Assembly: GCA_002493755.1 (NCBI GenBank)
Contig: DKZT01000066.1
Coordinates: 1-7,538, forward strand
Length of the DNA stretch: 7,538 nt
Reading direction: 5' to 3'
Source: Ruminococcaceae bacterium UBA7067
GTDB lineage: Bacteria; Bacillota; Clostridia; Oscillospirales; Acutalibacteraceae
Made by a program: the position numbers and the translations under genes. This document shows positions 1-5,134 of this stretch, piece by piece. How positions within the stretch are numbered: position 1 is the first letter of the stretch; every line of letters begins with the position of its first letter. The notes under the pieces were generated by a model. It had not been told where the DNA came from. It did no database searches and saw nothing but the letters and a program-made list of their open reading frames with translations.

Positions 1-24
1 TCAAAACTCTCGACTCAAAACTCT
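1..24. repeat. Short direct repeat at the left edge
   Basis: The 10-mer TCAAAACTCT occurs at 1-10 and again at 15-24, a 14-nt period, cut by the window edge so more copies could lie to the left. No coding region can be assigned to positions 1-68. This may be part of a small tandem repeat or just low-complexity intergenic DNA. Confidence 0.4.
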
Positions 25-43
25 AAACTAAATTATCGTTTAG
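23..43 (-). terminator. Weak hairpin downstream of the MATE gene
   Basis: CTAAAC (23-28) and GTTTAG (38-43) form a 6-bp inverted repeat with a 9-nt loop, 26 nt past the MATE stop codon. On the minus strand it is followed shortly by a run of four T. The stem is AT-rich and the T-run short, so termination here is only a possibility; no better terminator is visible. Confidence 0.2.
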
Positions 44-68
44 CTTTCTTAAGGGTATAACCATAATT

Positions 69-1343
69 TTAGATGTTTTTCTTTTTCAAAAGTACAACCG
101 ACAAAACGCAGACAATAAACTCCGATACGGCTATCGAAAGCCATACGCCGTTTAATCCGAGAAGATACGCCAGTAAAAATGCTGTCGGTATTATCACTCC
201 CACTCCTCTTGAAACAGAAATAATAAAGCCGTTTGTCGGGCGGTCGATTGATGAAAAATACGAAGCACACAGCACGTTGACTCCCGAAAAGAATATAGAG
301 ATAAAATACAGCCTCATTCCTACTGCGGCGATTTCCAGAAGCCTTTGATTGTTTTCGTTGTCAAAGGCTTTTACTATCGGCTCGGTAAAAATAAAGGTAA
401 CGGCATAAACTGCGGCTGAAAAGACAAGGGCGGTTATAATGCCGTATTTCAGTATTTTCTTAGCGTCACTGCCGTTCCCTTCGCCGTAGCTTCGGCTTAT
501 TATAGGCTGAGAGCCTTGCGCTATACCCGTGAAGATTGCGTTTACAACTATTGCGATGTTCGCAATTATGCCGTAGGCGGCAACGCCGAGATTGCCCTCT
601 ATATTCAGAATTATCATATTGAAAATCAGAATCACAATACCGCTTGAAAGCTCGGTGATAAGAGAGGATATGCCGAGTGTTATAATGTCCTTTAATGCTC
701 TTAAGGTTAAAAATACCTTTTTTAGTTTAAGCGTGTTGCTCTTTTTGAAAAAGTGAACAGAGAGTATCAAAAGGCTGACGAGCGGTGAAAAGCCGGTAGC
801 CAGCACTGCGCCGGTTATGCCGAACTGTAACGGGAACACAAGAATATAGTCGAATATTATATTCGTTATTGTGCCGAGCACAGTAGCCGTCATTGAAAGC
901 TTAGGGTCGCCGTCATTCCTTACAAAGCAGGTGACAATGTTGTTGAAGATAAACATAGGCGAAAACAGCAGGAGAATCTGAATGTAAATTCTCGTCAGCT
1001 CAAAAACCTCACCCTCTGCGCCCAGCAGAGAGCTTATCTGCCCCGGAATCGTAATGCCGCAGATGAAATACACAGCCGATGCAATTACGCCGAAGCACAA
1101 GGCTCTTGTGAATATTGTGTCTGTCCGTGAAATAGAAAATCTTGTCGCGCCGCCCATACCAATCATAAGTCCCGTGCCGACAATAAGGCTGAATACAGGT
1201 ATGGCTATGTTCAAAGCCGCCAAGCCGTCTGAGCCGACTCCCTGCGCAACAAAATATGTGTCGGCAAGAATATACAGCGAAAGCGCCGTCATTCCGAGTA
1301 TGTTGAGAGAAACATATTTTGCAAAGGTTCGTTTTATGCTCAT
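69..1343 (-). CDS. MATE family efflux transporter
   Basis: This is a multidrug and toxic compound extrusion transporter, a cation-coupled antiporter of the cytoplasmic membrane; its substrate cannot be read from the sequence. The 424-residue product is almost entirely hydrophobic, consistent with 12 membrane helices in two six-helix halves. Family-like segments include LADTYFVAQGVGSDGLAAL (about residues 26-44), the conserved FVRNDGDPKLSM loop after helix 4, and a second-half counterpart around AQGSQPIISRSYGEGN. I chose the ATG at 1343 because GGAGG lies 5 nt upstream; extending the frame to 1433 would run through the promoter and into the CsoR operator and adds a non-family leader. It is monocistronic here and divergent from the copper operon. 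A loop near residues 70-78 looks shorter than usual. The family call is secure; the subfamily (MepA-like) is tentative. Confidence 0.93.
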   Translation of the reverse strand: MSIKRTFAKYVSLNILGMTALSLYILADTYFVAQGVGSDGLAALNIAIPVFSLIVGTGLMIGMGGATRFSISRTDTIFTRALCFGVIASAVYFICGITIPGQISSLLGAEGEVFELTRIYIQILLLFSPMFIFNNIVTCFVRNDGDPKLSMTATVLGTITNIIFDYILVFPLQFGITGAVLATGFSPLVSLLILSVHFFKKSNTLKLKKVFLTLRALKDIITLGISSLITELSSGIVILIFNMIILNIEGNLGVAAYGIIANIAIVVNAIFTGIAQGSQPIISRSYGEGNGSDAKKILKYGIITALVFSAAVYAVTFIFTEPIVKAFDNENNQRLLEIAAVGMRLYFISIFFSGVNVLCASYFSSIDRPTNGFIISVSRGVGVIIPTAFLLAYLLGLNGVWLSIAVSEFIVCVLSVVLLKKKNI

Positions 1344-1347
1344 TTTT

Positions 1348-1353
1348 TCCTCC
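1348..1353 (-). promoter_or_regulatory. Ribosome binding site of the MATE gene
   Basis: On the minus strand GGAGGA sits 4 nt before the ATG at 1343. It decides the start in favour of 1343 over the in-frame ATG at 1433, which has no comparable site. Confidence 0.85.
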
Positions 1354-1364
1354 GATTTAATCAC

Positions 1365-1381
1365 ATAATAATGATTATTAT
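1365..1381. promoter_or_regulatory. Perfect palindrome, Fur/PerR-like 7-1-7 box
   Basis: ATAATAAT-G-ATTATTAT is a perfect inverted repeat with 8-nt arms. Its inner 15 bases (1366-1380) follow the 7-1-7 layout of Fur-family operators and differ by one base per arm from both the Fur (TGATAAT-N-ATTATCA) and PerR (TTATAAT-N-ATTATAA) consensus as I know them. It overlaps the -10 element and the expected start of the MATE transcript, a position suited to repression. The region is AT-rich, so a chance palindrome cannot be excluded. Confidence 0.45.
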
Positions 1382-1385
1382 ACCA
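1377..1385 (-). promoter_or_regulatory. Extended -10 promoter of the MATE gene
   Basis: Reading the minus strand gives TGGTATAAT, a perfect TATAAT with the TGn extension that makes a good -35 unnecessary. At the proper distance upstream only TTTTAT-like sequence is found as a -35. The element lies 34 bp from the start codon. Confidence 0.7.
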
Positions 1386-1417
1386 AATTACAGCTGAAAA
1401 TAAAACACATATTTTTC

Positions 1418-1446
1418 TTGACAAATACCCCATAGGGGTATATTAT
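1418..1446 (+). promoter_or_regulatory. Sigma-A promoter of the csoR-copA-ttcA operon
   Basis: TTGACA at 1418-1423 is a perfect -35 element, followed by an exact 17-bp spacer and TATTAT at 1441-1446 as -10. Transcription should start near 1453, about 30 nt before the csoR ATG. This is a strong promoter that would need repression, which fits the operator found in its spacer. Confidence 0.9.
1425..1441. promoter_or_regulatory. Probable CsoR operator
   Basis: ATACCCC-ATA-GGGGTAT is a perfect palindrome with 7-nt arms and a 3-nt centre. It fills the promoter spacer and touches the -10 element. CsoR-family operators are C-run/G-run palindromes flanked by TA, and the B. subtilis copZA operator is of this kind. 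The site is immediately upstream of a csoR gene. A bound repressor here would block RNA polymerase, and Cu(I) binding would release it. Confidence 0.85.
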
Positions 1447-1464
1447 GAATATATAAATGACCGA

Positions 1465-1472
1465 AAAGAGAG
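1465..1472 (+). promoter_or_regulatory. Weak ribosome binding site of csoR
   Basis: AAAGAGAG lies 10 nt before the ATG at 1483 and is a poor match compared with the GGAGG sites elsewhere in this window. Low repressor translation relative to the exporter would be in keeping with its role. Confidence 0.5.
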
Positions 1473-1482
1473 AATAATTTTT

Positions 1483-1788
1483 ATGAACGAAAAATGCTGT
1501 TGTGAGTGCCACAAGACAAAGGAACGCTCGGAAGAGGAATACAGAAAGCTTTTAAACCGCTTAAGCCGTATTGAGGGGCAGATAAGAGGAATAAAGGGTA
1601 TGGTCGAGAAAAACGCCTACTGTACCGATATTCTGATTCAGGTGTCGGCGGTGAATGCCGCGCTGAACGCCTTTAACCGTGAACTTCTGGCCGAGCATAT
1701 CAAGACCTGCGTTGCGAGTGATATTCGCAGCGGCAAGGACGAAACGGTTGACGAGCTTGTTATGACACTGCAAAAGCTGATGAAATAG
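1483..1788 (+). CDS. csoR: CsoR family copper-sensing transcriptional repressor
   Basis: This is a small all-helical, DNA-binding repressor that lets go of its operator on binding Cu(I). The 101-residue product has the family core RLSRIEGQIRGIKGMVE (27-42) and the Cu(I) ligand set Cys47 (in NAYC), His72 and Cys76 (in AEHIKTC). This C-H-C signature separates true CsoR copper sensors from RcnR and FrmR relatives. The C-terminal helix DELVMTLQKLMK matches the family. The N-terminus has an additional cysteine/histidine cluster, CCCECH at residues 5-10, outside the core. It is first in the operon, directly behind the promoter that holds the putative operator, so autoregulation is expected. Its stop codon TAG forms part of the copA ribosome binding site. 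The family and metal call is strong; the role of the N-terminal cluster is unknown. Confidence 0.94.
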   Translation: MNEKCCCECHKTKERSEEEYRKLLNRLSRIEGQIRGIKGMVEKNAYCTDILIQVSAVNAALNAFNRELLAEHIKTCVASDIRSGKDETVDELVMTLQKLMK

Positions 1789-1791
1789 GAG
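1787..1791 (+). promoter_or_regulatory. Ribosome binding site of copA overlapping the csoR stop
   Basis: AGGAG shares bases with the csoR TAG stop codon (1786-1788) and lies 7 nt before the copA ATG. Ribosomes ending csoR would therefore deliver directly to copA, a sign of coupled translation. Confidence 0.8.
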
Positions 1792-1798
1792 TGATACG

Positions 1799-4300
1799 AT
1801 GCAGCAATTCACCGTAACGGGTATGAGCTGCGCCTCGTGCAGCGCAAGAGTTGAAAGGGCGGTATCTGAGGTTAAGGGAGTTACCTCCTGCTCGGTAAAC
1901 CTGCTTACCAACTCAATGGGAGTTGACGGCACGGCGTCACCGCAGGAGATTATCAAGGCGGTTTGTGACGCAGGCTACGGCGCAAGCCTTAAGACAGGCA
2001 GCAAAGGCACAGCCGACAGCGAAAAAAATACAGACGAAAAAAGTAATACAAAGGCTCTTAAGCTTCGGCTTGGTATTTCAATCCTGTTTTTGATTCCGCT
2101 TATGTATCTGTCAATGGGGCATACGATGTGGGGCTGGTATGTGCCGCCGTTTCTTGCCGATAACCACATTGCAATGGGAATTACAGAGCTTTTGCTTACC
2201 GCCGCAATTATGGTGATAAACCAGCGCTTTTTTATAAGCGGCTTCAAAGGACTTATCAAGGCTGCGCCGAATATGGACACGCTTGTGTCGCTCGGCTCGG
2301 GTGCGGCATTTGTTTATAGCACCTACGCGCTTTTTGCTATGACGGACGCACAGCTTAAGGGTGATATGAGCGGCGTAATGGCGTATATGCACGAGATGTA
2401 TTTTGAATCAGCGGCGATGATTTTAACGCTTATCACACTCGGAAAAATGCTTGAGGCTTACTCGAAGGGCAGAACAACCGACGCACTTAAGGGTCTTATG
2501 AGGCTTGCGCCGAAAACAGCCGTTGTTGTGCGTGATAATATCGAACAGACCGTACCGGTTGAGCAGGTGAAAAAAGGCGACATCTTTGTAGTTCGTCCGG
2601 GTGAAAGTATCCCTGTTGACGGCGTTGTGCTTGAGGGCGAAACGGCGGTGAACGAGTCTGCACTGACAGGTGAGAGCATACCCGTTGATAAGCATTCGGG
2701 AGATACGGTTTCGGCGGCAACGCTCAATCAGTCGGGCTTTATCAGGTGCAAGGCGACAAAGGTCGGCGAGGACACCACTCTGTCGCAGATAATAAAAATG
2801 GTGAGCGATGCATCGGCAACAAAAGCACCGATAGCGAAGATTGCCGACAGGGTGTCAGGAGTGTTCGTGCCGATTGTTATAGCCGTTGCGGTGATAGCAA
2901 CGGTTGTGTGGTTAATCTGCGGTCAGAGCCTCGGCTTTGCTCTGGCACGCGGAATTTCGGTGCTTGTAATAAGCTGTCCGTGTGCGCTCGGACTTGCAAC
3001 GCCTGTTGCGATTATGGTCGGCGGCGGAGTCGGCGCAAGGAGCGGAATACTTTTCAAAACGGCTCAGTCGCTTGAAGAATCAGGCAAGGTGAAAATCGTT
3101 GCGCTTGATAAAACAGGCACGATAACAAGCGGCAAGCCGAGGGTTACGGACATTATCACGGCGCAGGGAGTGTCGCGGCAGGAGCTTTTGTATGCCGCCT
3201 GTTCTGTTGAGCAAAAAAGTGAGCATCCCCTTGCAAGGGCGATTGTAAGCAAGGCAAGGGAGCTGAACATTGAATCGGGAGAGATAAGCAATTTCAAGGC
3301 TCTAACGGGCAGCGGAGTTGTCGGTACGCTTGACGGTCAGGAAATCACAGGCGGCAATATGAAGCTTATCAGCAATAAAGCCGATATATACGCTGAAATG
3401 CGTGATGCGGCAGACAGGCTGTCACAAGACGGCAAAACACCGCTGTTCTTTTCAAGGGGCGGTGTACTGCTCGGTATTATAGCCGTTGCCGATGTGATAA
3501 AGGAGGACAGCTATGATGCTGTTGAACAGCTTCGCAAAATGGGACTGCGTGTTGTTATGCTCACGGGCGACAATGAGCGCACTGCACAGGCAATAGGCAG
3601 GCAGGCTGGGATTGACGAGGTTGCGGCAGGGGTCTTGCCTGACGGCAAGGAGAGCGTAATAAAGCGGCTACGGGAGCAGGGCAGGGTCGCAATGGTCGGC
3701 GACGGAATTAACGACGCACCTGCCCTCACAAGAGCTGATACAGGCATAGCAATCGGCGCAGGAACAGATGTGGCTATTGATGCCGCCGATGTTGTGCTGA
3801 TGAAAAGCAGGCTGAGCGATGTTCCTGCGGCTATCCGACTGAGCAGAGCAACGCTTAAAAAAATTCACGAAAACCTGTTCTGGGCGTTTATCTATAATGT
3901 CATAGGCATACCGCTTGCCGCAGGCGCACTTATTCCCGTGTTCGGCTGGCAGCTTACGCCTATGTTCGGTGCGGCGGCGATGAGCCTGTCGAGCGTTTGT
4001 GTGGTGATGAATGCGTTAAGACTGAACTTTGTAAAGCTTCACGGCTCTGATAAAAATGAAAAAGCCGTGTGTAAAATAAAGGAGGAAACTAAGAATATGG
4101 AAAAGACAATGAAAATCGAGGGAATGATGTGTCCGCATTGCGAGGCATCGGTCAAGGCGGCTATTGAGGGTGTTGAGGGAGTGGCTTCTGCTGTCGTTAG
4201 CCACAAAAGCGGAACCGCTGCTGTAACGCTTAAAGCCGATGTTTCAGACGAAGCTCTGAAAAAAGCGGTTGAAGAAAGGGGTTATAAGGTGGTATCGTGA
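1799..4300 (+). CDS. copA: Cu(I)-exporting P1B-type ATPase with C-terminal CopZ-like domain
   Basis: This pump exports Cu(I) across the cytoplasmic membrane using ATP. The 833-residue product begins with a heavy-metal-associated domain (about 1-66, GMSCASC with Cys11 and Cys14). Transmembrane helices follow from about residue 88. Visible motifs are the actuator TGE (290-292), the transport-site CPC in CPCALGLATP (393-402), the phosphorylation motif DKTGT with Asp437, the nucleotide-binding His-Pro (476-477) and GDGINDAP (634-641). YN in helix 7 and MSLSS in helix 8 complete the Cu(I) (P1B-1) signature. A second metal-binding domain, GMMCPHC with Cys778 and Cys781, follows a short charged linker at 767-833; single-domain CopA proteins normally end near the last helix. 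An internal Shine-Dalgarno precedes Met767. The gene lies 10 bp after csoR and overlaps the next gene by 4 nt. Confidence 0.97.
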   Translation: MQQFTVTGMSCASCSARVERAVSEVKGVTSCSVNLLTNSMGVDGTASPQEIIKAVCDAGYGASLKTGSKGTADSEKNTDEKSNTKALKLRLGISILFLIPLMYLSMGHTMWGWYVPPFLADNHIAMGITELLLTAAIMVINQRFFISGFKGLIKAAPNMDTLVSLGSGAAFVYSTYALFAMTDAQLKGDMSGVMAYMHEMYFESAAMILTLITLGKMLEAYSKGRTTDALKGLMRLAPKTAVVVRDNIEQTVPVEQVKKGDIFVVRPGESIPVDGVVLEGETAVNESALTGESIPVDKHSGDTVSAATLNQSGFIRCKATKVGEDTTLSQIIKMVSDASATKAPIAKIADRVSGVFVPIVIAVAVIATVVWLICGQSLGFALARGISVLVISCPCALGLATPVAIMVGGGVGARSGILFKTAQSLEESGKVKIVALDKTGTITSGKPRVTDIITAQGVSRQELLYAACSVEQKSEHPLARAIVSKARELNIESGEISNFKALTGSGVVGTLDGQEITGGNMKLISNKADIYAEMRDAADRLSQDGKTPLFFSRGGVLLGIIAVADVIKEDSYDAVEQLRKMGLRVVMLTGDNERTAQAIGRQAGIDEVAAGVLPDGKESVIKRLREQGRVAMVGDGINDAPALTRADTGIAIGAGTDVAIDAADVVLMKSRLSDVPAAIRLSRATLKKIHENLFWAFIYNVIGIPLAAGALIPVFGWQLTPMFGAAAMSLSSVCVVMNALRLNFVKLHGSDKNEKAVCKIKEETKNMEKTMKIEGMMCPHCEASVKAAIEGVEGVASAVVSHKSGTAAVTLKADVSDEALKKAVEERGYKVVS
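4078..4088 (+). promoter_or_regulatory. Internal Shine-Dalgarno inside copA
   Basis: AAAGGAGGAAA is the strongest ribosome binding site sequence of the operon, yet it lies inside the copA reading frame. An in-frame ATG follows 11 nt after GGAGG, at 4097. The spacing is slightly long but usable. The frame reads through it as residues around KEETKN, just before the C-terminal metal-binding domain. Confidence 0.6.
4097..4300 (+). CDS. Possible independently translated CopZ-like copper chaperone (nested in copA)
   Basis: Starting at the in-frame ATG at 4097, the final part of copA encodes a complete 67-residue heavy-metal-associated domain, about the size of stand-alone CopZ. It begins MEKTMKIEGMMCPHC and ends DEALKKAVEERGYKVVS, so both edges of the ferredoxin-like fold are present. 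The metal site is CPHC; a CxHC motif is typical of CopZ chaperones (B. subtilis CopZ has CQHC), whereas ATPase N-terminal domains usually have CASC, as here. If translated alone it would carry Cu(I) to CopA; if only fused, it would act as a tethered donor or sensor domain. That the domain exists is certain; a separate protein product is inference from the start site. Confidence 0.5.
   Translation: MEKTMKIEGMMCPHCEASVKAAIEGVEGVASAVVSHKSGTAAVTLKADVSDEALKKAVEERGYKVVS
4286..4292 (+). promoter_or_regulatory. Ribosome binding site of the ttcA-like gene inside the copA end
   Basis: AAGGTGG lies 4 nt before GTG at 4297, within the last codons of copA. It supports the GTG as start; the next in-frame ATG is Met54, behind the PP-loop, and cannot be the true start. 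Confidence 0.6.
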
Positions 4301-5124
4301 GCAGGGAGCTTGAAGCATATGAGCGCATTGAGCGCAGCATAACAAAAAAATACCGCAGGGATATATGGAATCCATTTATCCTTGCGGTGAAAAAATATGA
4401 GCTGATTAAGCCGGGCGACAAAATAGCCGTTTGTATTTCGGGCGGAAAGGACTCAATGCTGCTTGCAAAACTTATGCAGCAGCTTCACAAATATACCGAA
4501 GCGCCCTTTGAGCTTGAATATATCGTTATGGACCCCGGCTACAATGAAATAAACAGGGCGAAAATCGAGAGCAACGCACAGCTTCTGCACATACCGATAA
4601 GGGTATTTGAAACAAATATCTTCAAGGTAGCGAATAAAACCGAAAAATCGCCCTGCTATCTCTGTGCCCGTATGCGCCGAGGGCATCTTTACAAAATGGC
4701 GCAGACGCTTGGCTGCAACAAAATTGCGCTCGGTCATCATTTTAACGATGTCATTGAAACCACGCTTATCGGAATGTTCTACGGCTCACAGCTTCAGTCA
4801 ATGCCGCCGAAGCTGCACAGCACAAATTTTGAGGGTATGGAGCTTATCCGCCCTATGTACTGCATCCGTGAGGAATCAATCCTTGCGTGGCAAAGGTACA
4901 ACAGCCTTGAATTTATACGGTGCGCCTGCCGCTTTACCGAAAATGCAGAAAACGGTGACGGATGCTCAAAACGGCAGGAAATAAAGGAGCTTATAAAAAC
5001 GCTCAGGCGCACAAATCCGAACATAGAAAAAAGCATTTTCAACAGCATACATTCCGTCTGTATTGACACAATGCCGGGCTATAAGTCCGACGGAGTTGAG
5101 CACAGCTTTCTGGAGAAGTATTGA
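4297..5124 (+). CDS. ttcA: TtcA-family PP-loop ATPase (tRNA 2-thiocytidine synthetase-like)
   Basis: The TtcA family adenylates a tRNA base and replaces oxygen with sulfur; E. coli TtcA makes 2-thiocytidine at position 32 with a [4Fe-4S] cluster held by three cysteines. The 275-residue product shows the PP-loop SGGKDS (48-53), the CxxC pair Cys120/Cys123 in CYLCARMRRG, and GHHFNDVIET (146-155), all in family order. The C-terminal part has Cys209 and Cys211 (CAC), candidates for the third cluster ligand, and Cys223. Translation starts at GTG within GTGA, overlapping the copA stop by 4 nt, so expression is probably coupled to the exporter and copper-induced. It is the last gene of the operon. 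The family is clear; the exact tRNA or other substrate in this organism is not established, so the symbol is a family-level label. Confidence 0.85.
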   Translation: MSRELEAYERIERSITKKYRRDIWNPFILAVKKYELIKPGDKIAVCISGGKDSMLLAKLMQQLHKYTEAPFELEYIVMDPGYNEINRAKIESNAQLLHIPIRVFETNIFKVANKTEKSPCYLCARMRRGHLYKMAQTLGCNKIALGHHFNDVIETTLIGMFYGSQLQSMPPKLHSTNFEGMELIRPMYCIREESILAWQRYNSLEFIRCACRFTENAENGDGCSKRQEIKELIKTLRRTNPNIEKSIFNSIHSVCIDTMPGYKSDGVEHSFLEKY

Positions 5125-5134
5125 TAATATCCTC

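Noticed and set aside
1344..1433. Upstream extension of the MATE reading frame to an ATG at 1433
   Set aside because: It would put the start inside the CsoR operator, run through the MATE promoter, lacks a ribosome binding site, and the ATG at 1343 has GGAGG at ideal distance.
1561..1956. Minus-strand frame of 131 codons across csoR and copA
   Set aside because: It is antisense to two genes with clear motifs and shows no family features of its own.
2746..3075. Plus-strand frame of 109 codons inside copA
   Set aside because: It is an out-of-frame shadow of copA with atypical composition and no ribosome binding site.
4056..4079. Seven-codon frame beginning ATG at 4056 and ending TAA before the internal Shine-Dalgarno
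   Set aside because: It is too short, has no ribosome binding site, and is more simply explained as out-of-frame sequence of the copA linker.
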